Source: Terebella lapidaria (lineage: Eukaryota; Annelida; Polychaeta; Terebellida; Terebellidae). From it: a DNA stretch of 64,000 bases. The DNA lies in NCBI GenBank assembly GCA_949152475.1, contig OX424570.1, forward strand, positions 22,440,694 through 22,504,693, written 5' to 3'. The notes under the pieces are model-generated. The model worked only from the letters and a program-made list of their open reading frames with translations. It was not told the DNA's origin and searched no databases. Shown piece by piece: positions 10,287 through 21,780 of this stretch. The translations under genes were made by a program, and so were the position numbers. Every line of letters starts with the position of its first letter. Positions within the stretch are counted from its first letter, which is position 1.

Positions 10287-13200
10287 AAGGCATTTCGGCA
10301 GAAATGCCTTTATGGTTTTAGCAGAATTTTTTTTTTTTTTTTTTTTTTTTCTTCTTCTTCCGCCACTTTTGGTTTCCGGACGATAACTTTAGATTGCCTT
10401 GACGGATCCTTGTCAAATTTTCACCGCAAGTCAGAAATGATATGTGGAAGAACCCTATTCTTTTTGAGCCGGATCCGAGGTCCGTGAGGTCCGTGAGGAT
10501 GAAATCAAGGCTAATTTTAAGACTTGGTTTCCGGACGATAACTGGAAAAATATTTATGCAATAGTTGCAGAACTCTGCATGGAGGTTCATATGCCACCAG
10601 GGAAGAACCCTATTGATTTTGGGATCGATCCGTCAAACGACCTTTGACCTAGAGGTCAAAATAATTTTTTGCTGATTCATCCTTGAGGCTTTCTGCATAT
10701 CTCGGAAACCGTGCGTCGTAGAGCGAAACGGACGTTATTTTCGGACTCGTCGCCCTAGACAAACATCTCGAAGGGGAATTTTTTTTTTTGATCCGGCTCC
10801 GAGGTCCGTGAGGTCCGTGAGGATGAAATTGAGGCTGATCTTGAAACTTGGTTTCCGGACGATAACCCAAAAAATATACAGGCAATAGTTGCAGAATTTT
10901 GCACGGAGGTTTATGTATCACCAGGGAAGAACCCTATTGATTTTTGGATCGATATCTCAAACGACATTTGACTTAGAGGTCGAAATAATTTCTTGCTGAG
11001 TCATCCTTGAGGCATCCTGCATATCTCGGAAACGGTGCGTCGTAGAGCGAAACGGACGTTATTTTCGGACTCGTCGCCCTAGACAAACATGTCTAAAGGG
11101 TATTATAGATGAACTTTGACCTTGACCCGAAATTTTTTGCCGAGTCGACATTTTTCGTTTTCGTCGATATCTCAGAAACGGTGCGTCGTAGAGCGAAACG
11201 GACGTTATTTTCGGACTCATCGCCCTAGACAAACATGTCTAAGGGGTATTATGGATGAACTTTGACCTTGACCCGAAATTTTTTTGCCGAGTCGGCATTT
11301 TTCGTTTTCGTCAATATCTCGGAAACGGTGCGTCGTAGAGCGAAACGGACGTTATTTTCGGACTCGTCGCACTAGACAAACATGTCTAAGGGGTATTATG
11401 GATGAACTTTGACCTTGACCCGAAATTTTTTCGCTGAGTCGGCATTTTTCGTTTTCATGGACATCTCGGAAACGGTGCTTCGTAGAGCGAAACGGACGTT
11501 ATTTTCAGACTCGTCGCCCTAGACAAACATGTCTAAAGGGTATTATAGATGAACTTTGACCTTGACCCGAAATTTTTTGCCGAGTCGGCATTTTTTGTTT
11601 TCGTCAATATCTCGGAAACGGTGCGACGTAGAGCGAAACGGACGTTATTTTCGGACTCGTCGCACTAGACAAACATGTCTAAGGGGTATTATGGATGAAC
11701 TTTGACCTTGACCCGAAATTTTTTCGCCGAGTCGGCATTTTTCGTTTTCATGGACATCTCGGAAATGGTGCGTCGTAGAGCGAAACGGACGTTATTTTCA
11801 GACTCGTCGCCCTAGACAAACATGTCTACAGGGTATTATAGATGAACTTTGACCTTGACCCGAAATTTTTTGCCGAGTCGGCATTTTTCGTTTTCGTCGA
11901 TATCTCGGAAACGGTGCGTCGTAGAGCGAAACGGACGTTATTTTCAGACTCGTCGCCCTAGACAAACATGTCTAAAGGGTATTATAGATGAACTTTGGCC
12001 TTGACCCGAAATTTTGTGCCGAGTCGGCATTTTTCGTTTTCGTCAATATCTCGGAAACGGTGCGATGTAGAGCGAAACGGACGTTATTTTCGGACTCGTC
12101 GCACTAGACAAACATGTCTAACGGGTATTATGGATGAACTTTGACCTTGACCCGAAATTTTTTCGCCGAGTCGGCATTTTTCGTTTTCATGGACATCTCG
12201 GAAATGGTGCGTCGTAGAGCGAAACGGACGTTATTTTCAGACTCGTCGCCCTAGACAAACATGTCTAAAGGGTATTATAGATGAACTTTGACCTTGACCC
12301 GAAATTTTTTGCCGAGTCGGCATTTTTCGTTTTCGTCGATATCTCGGAAACGGTGCATCGTAGAGCGAAACGGACGTTATTTTCGGACTCGTCGCCCTAG
12401 ACAAACATGTCTAAGGGGTATTATGGATGAACTTTGACTTTGACCTGAAATTTTTTTGCCGAGTCGGCATTTTTCGTTTTCGTCAATATCTCGGAAATGG
12501 TGCGTCGTAGAGCGAAACGGACGTTATTTTCGGACTCGTCGCACTAGACAAACATGTCTAAGGGGTATTATGGATGAACTTTGACCTTGACCCGAAATTT
12601 TTTCGCCGAGTCGGCATTTTTCGTTTTCATGGACATCTTGGAAATGGTGCGTCGTAGAGCGAAACGGACGTTATTTTCGGACTCGTCGCCCTAGACAAAC
12701 ATGTCTAAAGGGTATTATAGATGAACTTTGACCTTGACCCGAAATTTTTTGCCGAGTCGGCATTTTTCGTTTTCGTTGATATCTCGGAAACGGTGCATCG
12801 TAGAGCGAAACGGACGTTATTTTCGGACTCGTCGCCCTCGACAAACATGTCTAAGGGGTATTATGGATGAACTTTGACCTTGACCTGAAATTTTTTTGCC
12901 GAGTTGGCATTTTTCGTTTTCGTCGATATCTCGGAAACGGTGCATCGTAGAGCGAAACGGACGTTATTTTCGGACTCGTCGCCCTAGACAAACATGTCTA
13001 AGGGGTATTATGGATGAACTTTGACCTTGACCCGAAATTTTCGTTTTTTCGTTTTTTTGCCGAGTCGGCATTTTTCGTTTTCGTCGATATCTTGGAAACG
13101 GTGCGTCGTAGAGCGAAACGGACGTTATTTTCGGACTCGTCGCCCTAGACAAACATGTCTGAGGGGTATTATTGATGAACTTTGACCTTGACTCGAAATT

Positions 13201-13491
13201 TTTTTGCCGAGACGGCATTTTTCGTTTTCGTCGATATCTTGGAAATGGTGCCTCGTAGATCGAAACGGACGTTATTTTCGGACTTGTCGCCCTAGACAAA
13301 CATGTGTAATGGGTATTATGGATGAATTTTGACCTTGACCTTAAATTTTTTTGCCGAGTCGGCATTTTTTATTTTTCGTCCATATCTAGGAAACGATGTG
13401 TCGTAGAGCCCATGGCAAACATGTTTTAAATATTAAGAATTAGTCCTAACACCGAAATGCCTCCAAGGCATCTTTAGGCCTTGACGTCTAG
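10287..13491 (+). mobile_element. Helitron/HINE-like element carrying a ~147-bp satellite (family B)
   Basis: The 5' end is the hairpin AAGGCATTTC-ggca-GAAATGCCTT (10287-10310). The 3' end has the matching subterminal inverted repeat CCGAAATGCCT (13452-13462). This overlaps a second hairpin ATGCCT-cca-AGGCAT (13457-13471), and the element terminates in CTAG (13488-13491) followed by T. No target-site duplication is obvious. Helitron-type elements end in a hairpin shortly before CTRR, and Helentron-derived HINEs have subterminal inverted repeats plus internal tandem arrays; this matches that plan. The T/C run at 10327-10360 and two ~330-bp repeats (10370-11030) precede the satellite. No Rep/helicase frame is present. 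Confidence 0.6.
11030..13420 (+). repeat. ~147-bp satellite, about 16 monomers, trimeric higher-order pattern
   Basis: The core CGTAGAGCGAAACGGACG recurs about every 147 bp from 11039 to about 13402. One related copy stands alone near 10716. Most monomers carry TTTGACCTTGACC, hence a TGACCTTGA word. Variants ordered by GCCCTAG/GCACTAG, TATAG/TATGG and GTCGATATC/GTCAATATC/CATGGACATC recur in threes: the GCACTAG type is at 11369, 11662, 12101 and 12541, spaced 293, 439 and 440 bp. Minus-strand open frames here are translations of the repeat, not genes. Confidence 0.9.
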
Positions 13492-13765
13492 TTAGTAATA
13501 TGAATGAAGTAGGCCAAGATTTTCATCCTAGTATACGGAAATTAATTGGAATCATGTAGGGGATAACATTTTAGCTTATTCTTTTTTGGGGGGGCGGGGG
13601 GGGGGGATAACGTTGTGTAAGGTACATTCAGCTGTTGTGGTGCTGATGATGTGCTCAAACTCTAATGTCGTCTTCCGCAGTTTGCTGCATTTTCTTGTTC
13701 TAGGGGTTCTATGGGGGGGGGGGGGGTGGCATCGGCCTTCCCCTAAATCCACCCCTGATTTGTAG

Positions 13766-14204
13766 TCCAAATGAATAACTCTATTCCTTTCGAATTCACC
13801 GTCAATTCCAATTTGGTTACTGTTCTGTGGCTGTCATACACTAAAACTGCCGCTAAAACGGCACAGGGCTTTGTCTTGGGTGGTGTGTAAGTCACGTGAT
13901 ATGTTCATGTCAGTGTCTCATTGGAGGAGGAATGCTGTATTAGAGTAGTTACCAAGGTTGCGCGAGTGTGTGTCTGTACATGTTCTGGCTCTGGTATGTG
14001 GCTGTGTGAGGCACGTGCATGTGCTTAGGCGTGTAAATCTGTATTTGTCCTTGTAAGATAGAGAGAAGGAATGTATCGATCAGTGTCTGCGTTGGTCAAG
14101 TTGTGACATGTATTTGCCAGTGCAAGCGTGTATGTGATGTAAGCGTAAACGTGAGGGGGTGCGGTTAGGGTTTTGGGGGAGTGAAACACGCTACAAAAAT
14201 ATGC
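13766..14204. other. No gene seen
   Basis: Unremarkable sequence rich in TGTGTG/CGTG words to the right of the hAT-like element. There is no match to the other cluster modules that I can see and no coding potential. Confidence 0.4.
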
Positions 14205-15990
14205 TACAACTAATCCTCGAATTAGTCCTTCAAATCAACAAGGGAGAATACATGAGTATACATTTTTTTCTAGTACAAAAATAACCCTTCACTTATATTA
14301 CACACAACTACATGTCATATACATATATGCCATAAATTATGTATACACCCATCTTATTGAATTACAGGAAGATAACTATTGCAATTTGATGCTGATTTAG
14401 GGTAGATTCAGTATGAGCGGGACAGTTAAGGCTTCTTGTGCCAATGTGTAACAGGCAGTGAACCCCAGCTGAAATGTTTATGCATGCAGGCCTAGTATCA
14501 ACCCTGTTACGGCCTGCCATTATATTATTAACTATCAGGGCCTCTTAACTTGAACATCGGGAGTCATTATAAACATGCATTCATTGTCCCGGTGAAACTG
14601 AAAAATGTAGACAAAGCGGGACAGTACCTTAAGATTGACCGGGACACTATTATAATTGTGGCTCAGATTGATTGCATCAGTGAAACTGTATATTATAAAC
14701 ATAATTATATGAATCATCAAGGTAGTAGCTAATAACTGAAAAAAGAAAAACAAAAATATGCTTTAAAAAATATACTGAAAGTGCACCCAATCATATTGTT
14801 TCAGATGCTGGACATTAAGAATGAATGGCACCAAAAACGGTATTTTTGTGAGAAATAATATACAGATGAAATTTTACCTTTGACCTAATTTTCAAGGAAT
14901 GACAGAATGGCTAATATCTTGCTTCTTATCGACTTTATAACTTGGGAATCATTTGTGGACATATAAGAAATGATATACATTTTTGTACGTTGAATATTCT
15001 GATGACCTTGAATTTGACCTTGACTTCATTTTCAAGGTCAGAGCACAAAATTGCAAGTATCTCGCTTATTATCGACTTTACAGCTTAGGAATCAGTTGTG
15101 GACATACTGCATGTATAGGGAATGATCCTCAAAGTTCTCGTGACCTTGAATGTGACCTTTGACGTTATTTTCAAGATCAAAGAACGAAATGGCTAATACC
15201 TCGCTCATTATCAACTTAACAGCTTAGGAATCAATTGTGAACATATAGAAAACAATGTTCCCCTTGGGCACATGTTGTGGAAAAATGATCATTTCTGACT
15301 TTGAGAGCTTAACACTGTATTTCTCACGGTGACCTTTCTTCGTCTTTGGTCAGCCCGTACATTTCAGGATAAATTGAAATAAATCTGATAAAATAAATCT
15401 GACATTTCACAACATAGACACCTCATTTAATGTGTCCCGCTCAACTTGAAATTCGATGTCCCACTCTATCTAGTTGTATTCAGGCTGACCGGGACACTTC
15501 TGTTTTCTCATCTATTATCGCTCATCTACACTGATTGACACTGTACATAATGAAGACATACTCTGCTACCGAGGTGGAGTTAATACAATATAAGTTTTAA
15601 TTTCTGGTACTTTTTCTGTGATTGTGAACAGCCTAACAAAAATAACTCACTTTTCACAGTATGGGAACTTTTCATGGACAATTTTTGTACATTCGATGCT
15701 CAAACTATATCTTGTTGCAGACGACCAGTAACTAGAGACGCTAGAAGTTCGCAAAATATGTTAAACGGTTAGCTGTTTCAAAGTTAGGTGGGTATGGGAG
15801 TCAACTGGATCGAAACGAGTGTCAAACATTGTTTTCATAAAAGTGTCCCGGTCAGTCTGCTGTCCCGCTCAACCTGAATGTACCCTATTATACACGGTAC
15901 TCAGTTTGGTGAAGTTTTGTCATATACACGTACTGATATATAGTAATGTCCATACTGATACATGTGGTCATATGTATTGATACATACAAC
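14205..15990. repeat. Orphan TRIM downstream-flank module split by a TIR element
   Basis: 14205-14399 joined to 15886-15990 reads like 2410-2710 (landmarks 'caacaagggagaatac', 'gtcatatacatatatgcc', 'cagtttggtgaagttttg'). No TRIM gene follows it. Instead, at about 15985, it passes into sequence matching an earlier part of the same module (8400 onwards). This is a recombination or duplication junction within the cluster. Confidence 0.55.
14400..15885. mobile_element. TA-target TIR element, 1.49 kb, non-autonomous
   Basis: Left end GGGTAGATTCAGTATGAGCG; the right end inverted reads GGGTACATTCAGGTTGAGCG, both continuing GGACAG. TA dinucleotides flank both sides (14398-14399 and 15886-15887), and removing the element restores the paralogous sequence 'tgatttattatac'. 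TA duplication suggests a Tc1/mariner-like mechanism. Subterminal copies of GACCGGGACAC lie at both ends. The middle (14870-15260) holds three GACCTTGA-type units shared with family A. No transposase is present. Confidence 0.7.
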
Positions 15991-17374
15991 ATCTGAACCA
16001 TCTAGATTATAAATAGCAAAGTATTGTATCACAAACAAACCCCAGCCCACACTTTGGACTGTGCCTGCTTCTGTTATTATCCTACGACTGCAGTAATGAT
16101 ATCAATTAGCTAATATAGCTTACAACAATTGCAACCTTTCCAATGCTGGCAGTCACATATATTGAAACCATCATAATGATGAGGATTTATGAAGGATTCA
16201 TATGTAAATCAGCTGGACGTTTATTCATTGGATAAGGAATTAATCTGAATGAATAAGCTGATAAAAAAAGTTATTTCATTAATGCTACTAAAATATGTAA
16301 GCTCCTACATTGTATTACATCCATGGAAGTTACTGGCTAAGCATTGATGAAATTCAATGAGAGATGATGAGAACGACAAGATATATATTGATACAACCCA
16401 CGAAGTCATGATAGATGATGAGAACGACAAGATATATATTGATACGACCCACGAAGTTATGAATTTGTCTGTTTGTCGGTATACATTTCTACTTTCATGA
16501 CCATAAATCCTTGAATATGTAAACTAACAGCATTGGTTAAATGGCACTCATGCTCATGTTTTTTGGTTATTTGCAGCACGTGTGGTTGTAATAGACCAGG
16601 TCTAGCTCCATCGTTTATGGAGTGTCAGTGTAGCACAATGATACATGACAAGTAGTTGTGCTCCACAGCATTTAATACTTTATTTGTAACCATTTCCTTA
16701 ATCTCATAGAAGCTCTCCTGCTCCTGAATGTACGATGAAATGAAAAGTTCTGTTGTATTAATGGTAATAAAAGTGTGATGTCAAAAGGAGCTTTTTTATT
16801 TTATTCCTAAATTCATCACTCCAAATCAACAATGGAGAATACATTAGTATACATTTTTCTGGCACAATAATAATCCTGTAACTACATTACACAAGACAAC
16901 ATGTCATATACATGATACATGTCATGCATGATATATACACACATTAGACTGATTTAGTCTGAGACTGAGAAGATAACCAAGAATATTAGACTGAAAAGAT
17001 AACTATTGTAACTTTTTGCTGATTTATAATACATGATAGTCAGTTTGGTGAAGTTTTGTCATATACTATCATATACTTATGTCCACAGTGATGCATGTGG
17101 TCACATATATTTATACATACAATGGTTCATGGAGCACTTTTTTTTGCTATGTATACAATTTCTCCCAGTAAAGCGTATTTCCATCATTTTGTAAGTATCA
17201 GGTGTTTAAATGAACATGTCTGAATATACAAAATATCGTTCAAAAAATAAATATGTGTACTACAAGATGTTCATGTAAACCACAGTCATGACCTATGTAC
17301 ATCTTGAACACCCTCACACAGTGCGTGATTGATACAGAATGATGTTGCTACTGCCCAAAACGACAATGAGTGGT
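15990..17374. repeat. Downstream flank of TRIM-NHL gene 2
   Basis: Second, complete downstream module. 15990-16790 matches 8400-9060 and 23640-24293, and 16790-17374 matches 2400-2947 and 25850-26408. A 66-bp direct duplication ('atgatgagaacgacaag..ccacgaag') lies at about 16362-16457. No coding region. Confidence 0.55.
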
Positions 17375-19090
17375 TTATATTTCAAACAATTGGATACGGC
17401 AATTATCTAACTCAAACACGATAATGTTGTTAGTATTTACAGTGACACTCCATGGATGGCTCAGTTCTCTCGACTGATCTCCCTCTCTTCCCACCACACA
17501 CACAAACTCTGCCCTGTCATTGAGTAATATCAGCTGGTCATTACCTCCGTCTGCTATAATGATGTTACCAACACGATCAACGGTGACATCACGTATACTC
17601 ATATCATTTTGTACACATGGTATGCTGTGTTTAAATTCTCGTACATATTCTCCACTCAGTGCAAACATCATCAGTCTGGATGCCAACAGCTCACTCACCA
17701 GCACATGATTGTCTTGTGTCACGGCTAAACATAATGGGCATTTTTCAAACTGACTAGGACCTTCGCCCCTTGACCCGATAGTGCGTATGTATGAGCCCTC
17801 GGTAGTCATAACTTTGACACAGTAGTTGTGACTGTCAGCTACCAGTATCTCCCCTGTAGGTGCCAATGCCAGGCTATATGGATAGTTGAACTGATCATTC
17901 TCAGATCCCTTGGAACCGAATGTCCTGACGAGTTGGTAAGATTTATCATACACTTTCACTCTGTTACCGCTGTCACACACATACAGGTCACCAGACGCAC
18001 TCACACACAGCCCTCGGGGATAACTGAACTGATGCTGCTGGTCATCTTCCTCCCCAAACATTGACACTAGATTGAGATCTCTGTCAAAGACTTTAATACG
18101 GTGGTTGAATATATCAGACACGATGTACCTGTCATCTGTACATGTCACATAACCTACATCGGCAAACTCTTCTTTTCCAGAGCCTCGACTGCCTCTCACA
18201 GCTATGGACCTCACTCGTGTATAGTCTGGTCCCGGCTGATGCCTACTGGCCGCCGACTGCTTCTCGGTATTTCCCACGTCAGGAGACTCGATATCACCCA
18301 TGTCAGGTGCTGTCTGGGACTCCACAAATTTGTAATCAGTCAGGTTCGGTGGGGACTTCTGCAAGTCACGTAAATCAGCCAGGAATTTCACAGCTTCTTC
18401 GTTTATCACAACCAGTGATTTTATTGGACTTCTAGCATCATATTTCACATCCAGCTCAATTTCAGACTTCAGAAGAAATTGTTTGGACTGCTCTATTTCA
18501 GTTGAGATTTTTTGTTGCCATTTCAGATGGCTTTCTATGTTTCTGGCTCTCAATTCTGTGACCTTCTTTTTCAGCTCCACTTCCAGTTTTCTGATTTTCT
18601 CCTGATATTTGAGAATAGATTTCTGGATGACTTCTATTGTGGCAGTCGCCTTCGACCTCTCTTGGTCGAGGACAGTTTCGTCCAGTGTTAGTGCAGCAGA
18701 CTTCTTGACTTCCTGACGGAGTTGGTTCAACTTATGCTTTGCTTCACCTTGTAAGGTCTGCACGTGAATCTCCAGGCACTTGGAGCACAGATGTTTGTTG
18801 CAGTGCTCACAACGTGAAGCTATCTCGCTCCTTCGACAAAACTCACACATCACGTCAAGAACATCACACAGTGCAAAATTCTTGCAGAGTGCATCAATTT
18901 CACAGACCCGCTTACATTTTGGGCATTTGATGGGTGGTTTCTTGGCAAAGATATCCACACAGCGTTTGCAATATGTGTGCTGACAAAATAGAGCCATGGG
19001 AACGTGATCATTGAGGTCATAGTTCATCAAACACACGCCACATTCCAGCTGCTTCTGTAGAAAGCCTTCCTCTGGTGCAACGTCAGCCAT
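17375..19090 (-). CDS. TRIM-NHL protein, gene 2 (diverged paralogue)
   Basis: Single-exon gene of 571 codons, starting at MADV. RING ligands are C17, C20, C36, H38, C41, C44, C56 and C59. A B-box-like Cys/His motif follows (CEFC...CEHC...CSKC...H), then a Lys/Glu-rich coiled-coil region and NHL repeats. By eye it is clearly more diverged from genes 1 and 3 than those are from each other. Its linker is a little longer, with a partial GDIE/VGN repetition. The second NHL unit reads CDSGNRVKVYD, one Asn short of the other copies, which may shorten a propeller loop. The upstream in-frame ATG seen in genes 1 and 3 is ATT here, which supports the MADV start. Function as for gene 1: a likely RING E3 ligase, substrate unknown. 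There are no frameshifts or stops, so it is presumably functional. Confidence 0.9.
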   Translation of the reverse strand: MADVAPEEGFLQKQLECGVCLMNYDLNDHVPMALFCQHTYCKRCVDIFAKKPPIKCPKCKRVCEIDALCKNFALCDVLDVMCEFCRRSEIASRCEHCNKHLCSKCLEIHVQTLQGEAKHKLNQLRQEVKKSAALTLDETVLDQERSKATATIEVIQKSILKYQEKIRKLEVELKKKVTELRARNIESHLKWQQKISTEIEQSKQFLLKSEIELDVKYDARSPIKSLVVINEEAVKFLADLRDLQKSPPNLTDYKFVESQTAPDMGDIESPDVGNTEKQSAASRHQPGPDYTRVRSIAVRGSRGSGKEEFADVGYVTCTDDRYIVSDIFNHRIKVFDRDLNLVSMFGEEDDQQHQFSYPRGLCVSASGDLYVCDSGNRVKVYDKSYQLVRTFGSKGSENDQFNYPYSLALAPTGEILVADSHNYCVKVMTTEGSYIRTIGSRGEGPSQFEKCPLCLAVTQDNHVLVSELLASRLMMFALSGEYVREFKHSIPCVQNDMSIRDVTVDRVGNIIIADGGNDQLILLNDRAEFVCVVGREGDQSRELSHPWSVTVNTNNIIVFELDNCRIQLFEI

Positions 19091-20880
19091 CGTGCGATTT
19101 CTGGAAGTGACAATGATGTTTGATACGAATATTTTACATGTTTACATTGTTATCATGCTAGAGATGAGTCTGGTGTATCAGTCAGGATTGCTGTACTCTC
19201 ATTGCTATGGCGTTTTGTGATATATTTGTTTAAACATACTACTATATATTTCATTCATGACATATGCCTAGACACGCAAAAGTACGACCACCGAGTATGG
19301 CTGAGAATATGAAGCAGGACATTTATCCTTTGGTTCCTTTAGCATTGGTTTTCAATTTAGCCATTATTTTAACTGTTTGGTGAGATTTTTTATTATCTTC
19401 AGTAAGGACCCGCAGATATGCAAGGGCAGAACCAATGAGAGAGGTAATCTTGGAGATGACTAGACTCAATACCACCCCGTCCCTAATTTTTGAACAGTTT
19501 CAAGACAAATAACTCGATTTACACATTATGTATCGAAAATGATTCACACGTATCATGAACCATATGTGAATCCTAATGATTAATAAGTTATATAAGATTA
19601 ATGTGAAAGTCACCATATGCCTTCCTGGTCCAGGGGCAGATACATACTTTTAGTGAGAGGGTACACAGTTGGCTAGTGACCAGAATCCAATGGTCTCTAG
19701 ATGCTCTGTGGTAAATTCTGAGGCCTGACCATTGAACATAGGAATCTCAGAGAAATTAATATCGATATTATTCATGTACATCACACTGACTGAAGATGGT
19801 GAACATGCATTTATTTTATATTTGCCATTCTCACACTGTATAATAAAGTAACAAGAAGTGAAAATATGCGAGATTTTTTCACAAAAATAACCCTGACCAA
19901 AAAGGTGGTACATATATATGAGACAATCATGTTACAATCGAATAATCTTTTTCAAGAAAAAACATTTGTTGACAGTTGAACTTAAGATCAGAGCAGGCAA
20001 CCTCAGTTTCAAGAATAAATAGTATATACACTACAATATAACCAAATGTATATGGCATAACATACATAGTTAATTATTGAACTCAAGTCAGCCCATGCAG
20101 ATGACGTTATAGGAGGAATTCATTCACTTCCATGACTGTAAATCAGGTCATTCGTTCAGTGTGTAGGGAGCAACAACTCCACCACATCTAATAATTACGA
20201 CATTCAAGAATATATATGAACTGACTGAACAATGGAAGCAACGAAGCTTCTGTTCTGCCCTTGAACTACTCGCACTGTGGCTTATTTTCGTACTCGAATG
20301 TGTGAAGGTAAATGGCTGAGCTGAGCTCGAGCAAATCTAGACCACACCATTCTTACCTGTAATACTGTATTTGTATGCCTGTTGTTTGATGTTAAGATTT
20401 CACTGCTGGGTTGTCAACAAGTATGCCCGAGATATCTCATCCAAACCTTTCCACCGTATCTTGAAATCCTGAATCAACATTCAATAATTTTTCTCAACAT
20501 TGTCAAGTAAAGATAACTTGTTTCTTCATGGTATATAATAAAGCTATATTTTAACTGAGCGATCAATACATTATCAGATATTATCAGTTTATACTAAAGT
20601 GCAGTGTAGAGTACAAAGTCACCTGCTTTGATCATGCTGATAGTGTAGTGTTTCTGGTTTGAATTAAATTATATTTTATTATACCGCATGGCGAAAAAAT
20701 ATGCATCAATACCTACCCACCATACCTTACAGAAAATAGGTGTACTTCTATATCCGAATTATTATTTTGTGACAACTGTTTATATATTATCAACTTTTGT
20801 TCATACTAAGTAATTCATGTCATTCATGATGATATATCATCATATCACCAGTGCCTTACACTGGATTTTGAGATTTGATA
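19091..20880. other. Diverged upstream flank of gene 2, then unique AT-rich DNA
   Basis: 19091-19470 keeps weak similarity to the other TRIM upstream modules ('gacatatgcctagacacgcaa', 'acccgcagatatgcaag'). From 19470 to 20880 I recognise neither repeat family nor coding sequence. Confidence 0.4.
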
Positions 20881-21780
20881 ACTGACTTAGTTTTGTTTGT
20901 ACGTAATACTTTGTATTTGGGTATCGGTTCCATGTTTTTTGTTTATACATATTGCAAGTTATACATATTGCAAGTGTTATGTCAAAACATTTTTCTTTGA
21001 TTTTATTCCTCATGTCAGTCCTCCAAACCAATTATGGATAACAGATGACAGACAATATGTCATACACATATATGTTTTATATAGGTATATATGTATATAC
21101 ACACATCAGATGTACAGCACATAGAAGATGTCACAATGTGTGGCTGATTCATTATACATACTGTAAAAAGACTAATATTTGCGGCTGTTTATGTTTTTTT
21201 AAAGAAAATTTAATTTCCCGTATTTCTAGGTATCATCCAGTGTTTTATAGTAACAAAAATATTTGGGGTATAATTAATTCTGCGGTTCAGAAAAAGAGAA
21301 TATTTGTCTTTATACAGTGAAGCATGTACTAAATTTGGTGTTTAGTATATTTATCATTGTTTCATCTCAAAATGTCTTATCCTTGAATCAACAAAATATG
21401 TGGAGCACTGACATCTAGACTGATGTCCATGTTGACACATGTGGACATAATCTATATTGATACATATTGATACATACAACCGTTCAAGAAACATTATCAG
21501 TATATCTACTTCGTTATATTACTAATAGAAGGAGTTCGAATTCACAATTCTTACCATATATTTTCCCCAGTCAAACATTATTTCATCATTTACAGAAGCA
21601 TTATGTTTCAGATGAATATTTTGGGATGTACACAAAAAGTATTCCAAGGTTACCTGGGTGTACTGCAATATGATTATGCAAACACAAACATGACCCCATT
21701 ATTTAAACAAGAGGGTAACGTTACATTGCCTAAAATAATGCAAAATGATGTTGATACAGTTCACAATGACCTTCATGGGC
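20880..21780. repeat. Downstream flank of the TRIM pseudogene
   Basis: Matches the common downstream module in order ('gtcaaaacatttttctttgatttta', 'tgacagacaatatgtcatacacatatat', 'catgtggacataatctatattgatacatacaac'), with an unrelated stretch at about 21140-21400. No coding region. Confidence 0.5.

Larger units (their letters stand above)
9268..13757. mobile_element. hAT-like TIR element, 4.49 kb, non-autonomous
   Basis: The ends are CAGGGGCGGATCCAGG (left) and, inverted, CAGGGGTGGATTTAGG (right). They are bounded by a perfect 8-bp target duplication ATTTGTAG at 9260-9267 and 13758-13765. An 8-bp duplication with CAGGGGCG-type TIRs is characteristic of the hAT superfamily. No transposase frame remains. 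Subterminal G tracts and 'gcgccacaagcccc' / 'ccccccatagaaccccta' segments lie near the two ends. The interior is occupied by a hairpin (9469-9595) and a nested satellite-bearing element (10287-13491). Confidence 0.8.

Noticed and set aside
12964..13365. Minus-strand 133-codon frame with internal repeats
   Set aside because: It is a translation of the ~147-bp satellite; the frame is broken in most monomers and the periodicity is that of the DNA repeat.
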